From Bacillus pumilus (GTDB lineage Bacteria > Bacillota > Bacilli > Bacillales > Bacillaceae), in NCBI RefSeq assembly GCF_003431975.1, contig NZ_CP027116.1, positions 3,720,001-3,784,000 of the forward strand: a DNA stretch of 64,000 nt, read 5' to 3'. Made by a program: the position numbers and the translations under genes. The notes beneath the pieces are model-generated. The model was not told the DNA's origin. It ran no database searches and saw nothing but the letters and a program-made list of their open reading frames with translations. Positions within the stretch are counted from its first letter, which is position 1, and each line of letters opens with the position of its first letter. This document shows positions 1-6,944 of the stretch, in pieces.

Positions 1-663
1 CTGCCAGTGAATTTAGACGGCAGAACCGTGATGTTCAACTGGTATTCATGGTTAAAAGACGATGGAAAAGAACCATTGTCTGATGAAGCTTTAATTGAAA
101 GCCTCTCGTCCCGCCAGCTTGCCGATCATCAGCAGTCAAGCGTGCTGGTGTATGGAGATTTCGAGCAAGCTGATGAAGCCCTTATCCGCATGCATTCCAT
201 TTGCCACACTGGTGATATTTTCGGAAGCAAGCGCTGCGACTGCGGGTTCCAATTGAAGCAGTCCATGCGAATGATTGAGGACAATGGTGCAGGTGCACTG
301 TTTTATTTAGCGAATCATGAAGGCCGAGGTATTGGACTTTTCACTAAAGCCATGGCTTATATCCTTCAAGAAAACGGCTACGATACAGTAGAAGCGAACG
401 AAGCTCTCGGCTTTGAAGATGACACGCGTCAATATGAAGAAGCCATCGCTGTTCTTCAAACACTTCGTACAAAGCCGGTCAGACTCATTACCAATAATCC
501 AAAAAAGACAGATGCCATCAGTCATGCGGGTCTATCTCTTTCTGGACGTATTCCACTTTGGGGTGATGTCTCGGAGTTTAATGAAAAATACTTGCAAACA
601 AAAATCAACCGCTCAGGTCATATGAAGGCGGAGCAAGAGGTGCATACGATTGCCACATCATGA
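1..663 (+). CDS. ribA: GTP cyclohydrolase II, 5' end cut by window edge
   Basis: Opens the imidazole ring of GTP and releases formate and pyrophosphate, the first step of the ribitylaminouracil/riboflavin pathway. The zinc site is visible as C66, C77 and C79 (counting from the GTG at 7) in the family pattern C-x10-C-x-C, followed by the GTP-binding NHEGRGIG block at about 103-110. The frame is open from base 1 and the first residues (LPVNLDGRT) already look like family sequence, so the true start probably lies outside the window. Nothing visible indicates a fused DHBP synthase domain, but this cannot be excluded. The last 14 bases overlap the start of ribD, so the two are probably translationally coupled. 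B. subtilis has a fused RibBA inside ribDEAH; this is a different arrangement and probably an extra pair. Confidence 0.9.
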   Translation: MPVNLDGRTVMFNWYSWLKDDGKEPLSDEALIESLSSRQLADHQQSSVLVYGDFEQADEALIRMHSICHTGDIFGSKRCDCGFQLKQSMRMIEDNGAGALFYLANHEGRGIGLFTKAMAYILQENGYDTVEANEALGFEDDTRQYEEAIAVLQTLRTKPVRLITNNPKKTDAISHAGLSLSGRIPLWGDVSEFNEKYLQTKINRSGHMKAEQEVHTIATS

Positions 664-1741
664 GCGATATATGAATCTAGCCCTTGAAAATGCACAGGCA
701 ATGAAAGGTCAGACATCTCCAAACCCACTCGTCGGGGCTGTGATTGTGCGAGACAATGAAATTGTTGGTGTCGGTGCCCACATGAAAGCCGGTGAACCGC
801 ATGCTGAAATTCACGCACTCAAAATGGCTGGAGACAAAGCAAAAGGAGCTACTATTTATGTGACCCTCGAGCCTTGTTCTCACCATGGTCGCACAGGTCC
901 ATGTGCAGAAGCACTTGTGAAAGCAGGAATCGAAACTGTTGTCGTGGCGGCACTTGACCCGAACCCGCTTGTCGCTGGCCGCGGGATTGCCATTTTACAA
1001 GATGCAGGGATCCAAGTCATTACAGGCGTACTTGAACAGGAATCCATTCTCATGAATGAAGTGTTTAACCATTTTATTACGAAGAAAACACCGTTCGTGA
1101 CGCTCAAAGCAGGCATTACCTTGGACGGGAAAATTGCGTCAGCTACGTCTGACAGCAAGTGGATTACAGCTGAGACATCTCGTTATGATGCCCATCACAT
1201 CCGCAGTATCAATGATGCGATTTTGGTCGGTGCTCAAACCATTATTCATGATGACCCTTCTTTAACGGCACGGATTCCAAATGGGCGCCATCCGATTCGT
1301 ATTGTCTTAGACTCTAAACTGTCAACACCACTAACAGCAAAGGTTGTCACTGACCAGCTGGCACCCACATGGATTTTTACAACAAAGCAAGCTGATGAGG
1401 AAAAACGAGCCGCTCTAGAAGCAGCTGGCGTGAGCGTCTTTATAACAGATAGCGACACGCGAGTTCCCCTGCAAGAAGTGCTTCAAGTGCTAGGAGAAAA
1501 AAATGTCTCCTCCCTCATGATTGAAGGCGGCGGACAGGTCAACGCTTCATTTTTAGAACAGCAGCTTGTAGACAAATTGGTCATCTATATGGCACCTAAA
1601 CTCATTGGCGGAAGACTTTCTCCTTCCTTTTTCGGAGGCGAAGGCATACGCCTCATGAGTGATGCCATTGAATTGGATCAACTTTCAGTAGAACCGCTTG
1701 GGAAAGATATTAAAATAACGGGCTATCCCGTTTATCAATAA
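650..1741 (+). CDS. ribD: Bifunctional riboflavin-specific deaminase/reductase RibD
   Basis: Converts the GTP cyclohydrolase II product by deamination and then ribosyl side-chain reduction to the ribitylamino-uracil phosphate. The N-terminal cytidine-deaminase-like domain carries the zinc motif H51-A-E53 and P-C76...C85. The C-terminal half (from about residue 145) is the NADPH-dependent reductase, with the typical KAGITLDGKIA start and a late MIEGGGQ motif. At 363 aa it has normal family length. The TTG at 650 is chosen because AAGAGG at 635-640 is well spaced and the family N-terminus (xEYYM) fits; an ATG at 671 is the alternative. No ribE or ribH follows: an intrinsic terminator lies directly after the stop. 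The pair may supplement riboflavin synthesis or feed another pterin/deazaflavin-like product; the sequence does not decide. Confidence 0.92.
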   Translation: MPHHERYMNLALENAQAMKGQTSPNPLVGAVIVRDNEIVGVGAHMKAGEPHAEIHALKMAGDKAKGATIYVTLEPCSHHGRTGPCAEALVKAGIETVVVAALDPNPLVAGRGIAILQDAGIQVITGVLEQESILMNEVFNHFITKKTPFVTLKAGITLDGKIASATSDSKWITAETSRYDAHHIRSINDAILVGAQTIIHDDPSLTARIPNGRHPIRIVLDSKLSTPLTAKVVTDQLAPTWIFTTKQADEEKRAALEAAGVSVFITDSDTRVPLQEVLQVLGEKNVSSLMIEGGGQVNASFLEQQLVDKLVIYMAPKLIGGRLSPSFFGGEGIRLMSDAIELDQLSVEPLGKDIKITGYPVYQ

Positions 1742-1758
1742 CGTACTTTCTATCATAG

Positions 1759-1800
1759 AATAAGGCTGTCTAAAAAATCTAGACAGCCTTATTCTTTATT
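1759..1800 (+). terminator. Rho-independent terminator after ribD
   Basis: A perfect 14-bp stem (1759-1772 with 1780-1793, arm aataaggctgtcta) is followed by a T-rich tract. It ends the ribA-ribD transcript 18 bases after the stop codon. Confidence 0.9.
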
Positions 1801-1838
1801 TGATTCACCCTAGAAACTTCAAAATATTTTTGTGCTTT

Positions 1839-2207
1839 TTACTCCATTCTCTCTAAAAATTCAATTCGATTTCCAAATGGATCATCTACATAGAATCTGA
1901 TTGCTCCATCTAAGGGCTCATCTTCTTTTATATGAATGTGATGTTGCATGAAAGTCTCTTTTAAATTCGATAAGTTCTTTACTTGAAATGCTGGATGAGC
2001 TTTTTTAGCAGCATGAAATTGATTTTCGATACCAATATGAAGCTGCTGATTTCCGCACTGAAACCAGACACCGCCACGCTTGACTAAATGACTAGGCTTA
2101 GGTATTTCTCTCATTCCTAAAATTTCTCCAAAAAACAAACGCGCTTTCTCTTCACTCCCCTTTGGGGCAGCTAATTGGACATGATCAATCCCTAGGAAAT
2201 TGGACAT
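1839..2207 (-). CDS. VOC (glyoxalase/bleomycin-resistance fold) family protein
   Basis: A 122-aa single-domain vicinal-oxygen-chelate protein. Visible family features are the opening IDHVQLA strand and the closing FYVDDPFGNRIEFLE strand, with metal-ligand candidates H in DHVQ, H in QLHIGIE and E in IEFLE. Related Bacillus proteins are annotated as glyoxalase-like with unknown substrate. The ATG at 2207 has GGAG seven bases upstream, whereas the ATG two codons earlier sits directly against the Shine-Dalgarno. Monocistronic by layout. Substrate and role are not inferable. Confidence 0.8.
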   Translation of the reverse strand: MSNFLGIDHVQLAAPKGSEEKARLFFGEILGMREIPKPSHLVKRGGVWFQCGNQQLHIGIENQFHAAKKAHPAFQVKNLSNLKETFMQHHIHIKEDEPLDGAIRFYVDDPFGNRIEFLERME

Positions 2208-2326
2208 ACACATTCTCCTTTCTTCTCACAACATCCAAAAAACATTTGTTTTTACTATTACGTTTGAGATGAATCCTAGCTGATATTGTCGATTCACCAA
2301 TCATCACCGTGAAACTTATCGTAAAA

Positions 2327-2342
2327 TGTTTCATGTGAAACA
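2327..2342. other. parS-like ParB (Spo0J) binding site
   Basis: A 16-bp sequence TGTTTCATGTGAAACA, matching the Bacillus parS consensus TGTTNCACGTGAAACA at all positions except one central base. It sits in the intergenic space between the VOC gene and the deacetylase gene, extended by flanking AAA/TTT to a longer dyad. The origin-proximal type gene content of the window agrees with parS distribution in Bacillus. Binding is inferred. Confidence 0.65.
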
Positions 2343-2357
2343 TTTGTGATTTGATCC

Positions 2358-3215
2358 CTATCGATTTCCCTCTACCAGTCTGCCAAAGCTTTCGGGTGAA
2401 AGTCCCGGTGAGATGCGAACACGGTGCAAGGACATCATGCCTTGTGCCTTTTTCGCATGTCCTGGTTCAGTCGTGACAGCCATTTGATAACCCGCTTCTT
2501 TCGCCAGCTTCAGCGTGTGCTCGTTATAGCGCCCGACAGGATAACTAACCATTCTTGTACGCTGAGTAAATCGTTGATCAAAAAATGCCTTTGACCCTTT
2601 TAATTCCTCTTTTTGCTGCTCCCTTGATAAACGATTGAGCTCTAAATGATGAATGGTATGACTTTCAATCGATAGTCCACTTGCTATCATTTCATCCATT
2701 TGCTCATCTGTTAAGTGGTTCGGTCGGCCAATGGATTGCTCAATCATGAAAATCGTTGCCTTCATTCCATACTGCTTTAAAATCGGAAACGCTTTTGTAT
2801 AGTTATCGGTATATCCATCATCGAATGTAATGAGGACACACTTCTCACTTGGCTTCGTATTTGTCGTGAATACGCGGTACGCTTCTTCTGGAGACAGCGT
2901 AACATAGCCGTTGTCCTTCAGCCATTTCATATGAGCCGCAAACTCGCTCTTTGGTACACGCAGCGAGTTACCGCTGGAGATGCTGTGATACATCAAAATT
3001 GGAAGCTCTACCGGCTCCTTTTGCTCAATCCATTTTGGTGTATCAATCACTTCCGCTTCTTTCTGCTGAATCTGTTTTGTTTCTTTTACTTGTAATGGAC
3101 CCTTTTCCTCTTTGACTACTTGATGGTTTCCTTCCGTTTGCTCCTTCGTTCCCATACAGCCCGAAATGAACAGCGCCAAAAAACCAACCGCAATCAACAT
3201 ACATGTTTTCTTCAT
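2358..3215 (-). CDS. Polysaccharide deacetylase lipoprotein (NodB fold, YxkH-like)
   Basis: A 285-aa exported carbohydrate esterase family 4 protein. The N-terminus is a lipoprotein signal (MKKTCMLIAVGFLALF then ISGC), so the mature protein is lipid-anchored at Cys20 on the outer face of the membrane. A short charged linker precedes the NodB domain (from about residue 70). Its metal-site motifs are visible: TFDDGY near 130 and the H-x3-H motif SHTIHH near 180, plus SYPVGRY. It probably deacetylates peptidoglycan or a wall-linked or extracellular glycan. It lies downstream of the lic-like PTS operon on the same strand with a 65-bp gap, and may be a separate unit. The ATG at 3215 has AGGA seven bases upstream. 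It resembles B. subtilis YxkH, but I cannot confirm orthology. Confidence 0.85.
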   Translation of the reverse strand: MKKTCMLIAVGFLALFISGCMGTKEQTEGNHQVVKEEKGPLQVKETKQIQQKEAEVIDTPKWIEQKEPVELPILMYHSISSGNSLRVPKSEFAAHMKWLKDNGYVTLSPEEAYRVFTTNTKPSEKCVLITFDDGYTDNYTKAFPILKQYGMKATIFMIEQSIGRPNHLTDEQMDEMIASGLSIESHTIHHLELNRLSREQQKEELKGSKAFFDQRFTQRTRMVSYPVGRYNEHTLKLAKEAGYQMAVTTEPGHAKKAQGMMSLHRVRISPGLSPESFGRLVEGNR

Positions 3216-3280
3216 TCACCAATCCTGCTTTCTCTCTATCTACCGAATGATTATAACAGAAATTGGTTAATAGCTGATAT

Positions 3281-3610
3281 CTATTTTGACAGGGCGTTCA
3301 TTTTTTTACACATTTCGATCATTTCGATGGCAAGCAGATGAATGGTCTCTGTTGTGAGCATTTGATCTTCTGCATGTATCAGCAATAAAGAAAAGGGAAG
3401 CTGTTCCCCTGCCGCCTCTTTTTGGATCAGCGACAAATGCAGGTTGTGGATGCTTCGAAACGCTGCCTCCCCTTTTTCAATCAACTGCTGTGCTTTTTCA
3501 AAATCATCGGCTCTTGCTAGACGAATCGCTTCGACATAATGACTTCTTGCCTCGCCCGCATGAGCAATGATTTGAAAGGCTGCTCCCTGCATTTCCTCTA
3601 ATACCGTCAT
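3281..3610 (-). CDS. PTS lactose/cellobiose-family EIIA (LicA-like)
   Basis: A 109-aa soluble phosphocarrier that accepts phosphate from HPr and passes it to EIIB. The all-helical PTS_IIA lactose family is recognisable from HAGEARSHYVEA near the N-terminus and the phosphorylatable histidine in LIHAEDQMLT near residue 80. The ATG at 3610 is preceded by GGAGGAG with a six-base gap; a TTG five codons upstream overlaps that site. Last gene of the PTS operon, 20 bases after the EIIB stop. Confidence 0.9.
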   Translation of the reverse strand: MTVLEEMQGAAFQIIAHAGEARSHYVEAIRLARADDFEKAQQLIEKGEAAFRSIHNLHLSLIQKEAAGEQLPFSLLLIHAEDQMLTTETIHLLAIEMIEMCKKMNALSK

Positions 3611-3629
3611 CTGCTTCTCCTCCAATTAT

Positions 3630-3953
3630 TTAAGATTCATTAGCTAGTTTCAGAGCATGCTCTAGTATTTTTTCTCCGTTTGCTGTTCCGTATAATCTCA
3701 CATTGATGACATCGACAGGTATTCGATAAGGCGCGGCGGTTTTTTCTGCTGCCTTTTTCATAAAGCTTACTTGCGGTCCAAGTAAAATCGCCTGTACATC
3801 TTCTCCATGCTCTTCTAATTCATCCGCAATAGCCCCTTCAGGTATGGCGTATATATCATAATCCAGCCCTTTAGCTTCTGCGGCTGCCTTCATTTTAGAC
3901 ACTACAATAGATGTCGACATTCCTGCGGCACAAGCGAGAATGATTCGTTTCAT
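3630..3953 (-). CDS. PTS lactose/cellobiose-family EIIB (LicB-like)
   Basis: A 107-aa cytoplasmic EIIB that takes phosphate on the cysteine of the P-loop-like start (Cys8 in ILACAAGMSTS) and donates it to the sugar carried by EIIC. The LGPQVSFM stretch near residue 58 is also typical of the family. It sits between the GH1 gene and EIIA, so the operon encodes separate EIIC, EIIB and EIIA polypeptides like licBCA in B. subtilis. Confidence 0.93.
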   Translation of the reverse strand: MKRIILACAAGMSTSIVVSKMKAAAEAKGLDYDIYAIPEGAIADELEEHGEDVQAILLGPQVSFMKKAAEKTAAPYRIPVDVINVRLYGTANGEKILEHALKLANES

Positions 3954-3965
3954 ATCCCATCACTC

Positions 3966-5399
3966 CTATCGATAAATGATTTCTGTTTCAACCTTCAGTT
4001 CTCTTGTTTTCATTAATGTTCGGTACCAATACGCTGATGCTTTCATTTGGCGGTTCCGTTCATTTTCCAGCTGAATTTCGACTAATCCGTAGCGATTTTT
4101 AAAGGCATTCATTGGCGATACATTATCTGTAAAAGCCCACAGCATATAGCCTGTGCAATTGGACCCTTCTGCTTTCGCCTGAAGTGCTCGCTTCAAATGC
4201 TGGCTGATAAATGAAATACGATACTGATCATCAATGATACCGTCTTCATTTTTAAATCGTTCTTCCTTTTCTACACCCATCCCGTTTTCGGCTACAAACC
4301 ACTCGATATTTCCGTATTCTTCTTTTATTCTCATCCCCATATCATAGACAATGTCCGGGTAGATTTCCCAGCCTCTGAATGGATTCATTTTTCTCCCTGG
4401 AAGCTCAAACATATCGTAATAATAAGACGGATGAAATGGTGTCCCTTCATTCCACGCCTTACTCGGTGCCTTGACACGATGCGGGTAGTATAAGTTGAGC
4501 CCGACGACATCAACCGGATGATTCTTGATGACCTGCAGCTCTTCCTCTGTCGCATCGAAAAGAATATCATGTTTTTTCAACACATCGAGCAGTTCTTTTG
4601 GATACTCCCCTTTGATCGAGGGATCTAAGAACACTCGATTAAAAAACAGATCATACATCCGTGCCGCTTCCTGATCATGCAGGGCAGAGGATCTTGCATA
4701 CGTCACTTCTGGATTGAGAATCACCCCAATTTTTGCACCTATCGATTCCTTCAATCTCATCTCCCGAAACAGCTTCACCACTTTTGCCGTTGCCAGCGCT
4801 TTATGATAGTTCCACTGCATCCATTTCTTCGTATTTTGCTCAAAGGGATAACGGATAGCGTCTAGATAAACACGAGTTTGGACAACAATCGGTTCATTAA
4901 AGCTAAACCAATGTTTCACCCGATCCCCGTAGCGCTCAAATACCTTTTCCGCATAGAGGACAAATAGCTCGACGACGTGCTTTGATGACCATCCGCCATA
5001 TTTTTCAAGCAGCTCGGCTGGAAGCTCATAATGCTCTAAGCAAAACATCGGCTCTACACCTGCTGCGATTAATTCATTGATCAAATCATCAATATAACGG
5101 GCATAGGTCTCATCCACAATCCCCTTCTCGTAATCTATGAGAAATCTCGACCAATTAATCGACGTCCTGTAATGAGTCAGTCCGATTTCTTTCATAAGGG
5201 CTACATCTTCTGGATAACGCTCATAAAAGTTCGTTGCGCCTGCCGGTCCATATCCTTCATGCCACACGTGATACCCGTTCTTATACCATAAATCGATGTA
5301 CGAATCCTGATGCGCTTGCTTTCCCTTCCATCCCTCCGTTTGCCAAGCAGAAGCCGCAGCACCTAGGATAAAATCACTTGGAATCTCAATTCTGTTCAT
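3966..5399 (-). CDS. 6-phospho-beta-glucosidase, glycoside hydrolase family 1
   Basis: A 477-aa cytoplasmic TIM-barrel hydrolase expected to cleave the phosphorylated disaccharide or aryl-glucoside delivered by the PTS encoded alongside. The acid/base Glu169 lies in FNEP and the nucleophile Glu371 in AENG; a QW near 20 and SINWSRF near 80 are also family features. Full length for GH1. Its ATG overlaps the stop of the upstream 45-codon ORF as ATGA, so translation is probably coupled. In the B. subtilis lic operon this position is held by LicH, a GH4 enzyme, so the hydrolase family differs here. The exact sugar (cellobiose, lichenan oligomers, salicin-type) cannot be told. Confidence 0.93.
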   Translation of the reverse strand: MNRIEIPSDFILGAAASAWQTEGWKGKQAHQDSYIDLWYKNGYHVWHEGYGPAGATNFYERYPEDVALMKEIGLTHYRTSINWSRFLIDYEKGIVDETYARYIDDLINELIAAGVEPMFCLEHYELPAELLEKYGGWSSKHVVELFVLYAEKVFERYGDRVKHWFSFNEPIVVQTRVYLDAIRYPFEQNTKKWMQWNYHKALATAKVVKLFREMRLKESIGAKIGVILNPEVTYARSSALHDQEAARMYDLFFNRVFLDPSIKGEYPKELLDVLKKHDILFDATEEELQVIKNHPVDVVGLNLYYPHRVKAPSKAWNEGTPFHPSYYYDMFELPGRKMNPFRGWEIYPDIVYDMGMRIKEEYGNIEWFVAENGMGVEKEERFKNEDGIIDDQYRISFISQHLKRALQAKAEGSNCTGYMLWAFTDNVSPMNAFKNRYGLVEIQLENERNRQMKASAYWYRTLMKTRELKVETEIIYR

Positions 5400-5533
5400 G
5401 CTGCCACCTTCCCTTTCCTCGTCTGAACGTGAGTCCTTCCCAAATCCCTTGCAAATACATAGCTTTCAAGCGCTCGATCATATAAACGGTAACCAGGTCT
5501 GCCTATCTCACCAAAGATTGCATGTTCATTCAT
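5396..5533 (-). CDS. 45-residue ORF between EIIC and GH1 genes, unknown
   Basis: A short ORF not previously assigned here. It starts with ATG at 5533, has AAGGGGAG four to five bases upstream, and ends in a TGA that overlaps the GH1 start codon as ATGA. The product is soluble, rich in Arg, Gly and Tyr (core FGEIGRPGYRLYDRALESYV), with a basic C-terminus and no membrane segment or signal. It fills the gap between EIIC stop and GH1 start almost exactly, which argues that it is translated. Two readings are possible: a small protein acting with the PTS or hydrolase, or a coupling peptide that sets GH1 translation. I recognise no family. Confidence 0.6.
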   Translation of the reverse strand: MNEHAIFGEIGRPGYRLYDRALESYVFARDLGRTHVQTRKGKVAA

Positions 5534-5544
5534 GCCACTCCCCT

Positions 5545-6855
5545 TTATTCTGAATCTGGTGCCGCTTCCGGTTTACGGTTAGACAAAAGAACAAATGGAA
5601 AATAGATGAAGACCGCAACCACAATACAGATGAGCTGTGTGATGACCGCCCCCATGCTGCCAGCGGTGGACAGCCACGCATTCACAATCGGCGGTGTCGT
5701 CCACGGCACCATCACAACGGCTTTTCCAGCAAATCCTGTAGCTGTCGCAATGTAACCAATCGTACCTGTCACAAGCGGTGTGACGATAAATGGAATGGCC
5801 ATCACAGGGTTTAACATGACGGGCAAGCCAAAAATAACGGGTTCATTGATGTTAAAAAGACCTGGTCCAGATGAGAGCTTGGCAATACTTCGCATCTCTT
5901 CCCTTCTTCCAGCAATAAAAATCGCAATCAAAAGCCCAATGGTCACACCTGAACCACCAATGCTCATATACACATCCCAAAATGGCATCGTGATGATATT
6001 CGGAATCTCTTTTCCTTCTTGAAATGCTGTCATATTCACTGCAATTGACCCTAATAAGAGCGGCTCCCTGATCGGTTTGATCATCTGGTTGCCATGGATG
6101 CCGATCACCCAGAAAAATTGTGCCACAAACATCAACGTTAAAATCCCTGGCAGACCTTGTACAACACTTTCTAGCGGACGCTGTACCACGTTATACACTG
6201 CTTCATGCAAATAAATGCCTGTCAAACGGTGAAATGCAAAGCCGAAGGAACTAATGATCGTAATCGTAATGATCGAAGGAAAAAGTGACGAAAAAGATGT
6301 TGCCACATTCGATGGAACAGAATCTGGCATCTTGATTTGCAGCCATTTTACCTCGGTCAGCTTACAAAAGATTTCCACAGATACGATTGCAATGATCATC
6401 CCTAAAAATAGGCTTTTTGGATCGGAAAATTGCCTTGCCAGTACATCTACGACCTCACGCATCGATCCATCAACTTCAAGAAGAAGTGTCGTTGGAATAA
6501 CAGATATAAACGAAATCAATGCCATCAGACCTGGGAACAGAGACTTGTGCCCGTTGATTTTCCCAAGCTCTATCCCGATCAGGAACACAGCCCCAATTGT
6601 TAAAAAGTTCAGCGTGGCATAGTTGATTGCCTTCATAATTGGCTGAAGCTCTGCTAAAAATCTAAATATCTCAAAATGAGCAAGCCCTGTCTCCGGGCTC
6701 ATAATCATATTTGCCACCAGTACAGCAAAAGCCCCTGTAATGATGATTGGCATCAGCGTGACAAATGCCTGTTTAATCGCCATAATATATTTCTGGTTCG
6801 TGATGCGATAAGCTACATTTCCCATGACGTCTGCTGCTTTCTCCTTGAAGCTCAT
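5545..6855 (-). CDS. PTS lactose/cellobiose-family EIIC permease
   Basis: A 436-aa integral membrane transporter with about ten hydrophobic segments and the family signatures NQKYIMAIKQAFVTLMP near the N-terminus and FNINEPVIFGLPVMLNP near residue 340. It binds and translocates a beta-glucoside for phosphorylation by the EIIB encoded downstream. The ATG at 6855 is preferred because GGGGGAG lies seven bases upstream; a TTG at 6876 would place the start in front of this site. It is the first structural gene after the PRD regulator, with a 90-bp gap containing a cre-type palindrome, so catabolite control and induction probably act here. Confidence 0.93.
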   Translation of the reverse strand: MSFKEKAADVMGNVAYRITNQKYIMAIKQAFVTLMPIIITGAFAVLVANMIMSPETGLAHFEIFRFLAELQPIMKAINYATLNFLTIGAVFLIGIELGKINGHKSLFPGLMALISFISVIPTTLLLEVDGSMREVVDVLARQFSDPKSLFLGMIIAIVSVEIFCKLTEVKWLQIKMPDSVPSNVATSFSSLFPSIITITIISSFGFAFHRLTGIYLHEAVYNVVQRPLESVVQGLPGILTLMFVAQFFWVIGIHGNQMIKPIREPLLLGSIAVNMTAFQEGKEIPNIITMPFWDVYMSIGGSGVTIGLLIAIFIAGRREEMRSIAKLSSGPGLFNINEPVIFGLPVMLNPVMAIPFIVTPLVTGTIGYIATATGFAGKAVVMVPWTTPPIVNAWLSTAGSMGAVITQLICIVVAVFIYFPFVLLSNRKPEAAPDSE

Positions 6856-6900
6856 GATCCGTCTCCCCCTTTGCAAAAACTCGTGATCATCCTCCTTTTT

Positions 6901-6932
6901 GATGTTATTTTAAAAGCGCTTTCATTAACATC
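6901..6932 (-). promoter_or_regulatory. CcpA cre site inside a larger dyad
   Basis: TAAAAGCGCTTTCA at 6911-6924 is a near-palindromic cre site (minus strand TGAAAGCGCTTTTA). It is flanked by perfect 7-bp inverted repeats GATGTTA (6901-6907) and TAACATC (6926-6932). The position between the regulator stop and the EIIC start fits catabolite control of the PTS operon, and the outer repeats may be the target of the PRD regulator. Confidence 0.75.
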
Positions 6933-6944
6933 TAATCTTTTTCC

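Noticed and set aside
6855..6893. A 12-codon leader frame (MITSFCKGGDGS) between AAAAAGGAGG and the EIIC start, ending in an ATGA overlap.
   Set aside because: The ATG directly abuts the Shine-Dalgarno sequence, so initiation there is doubtful; the sequence more likely reflects two ribosome binding sites close together.
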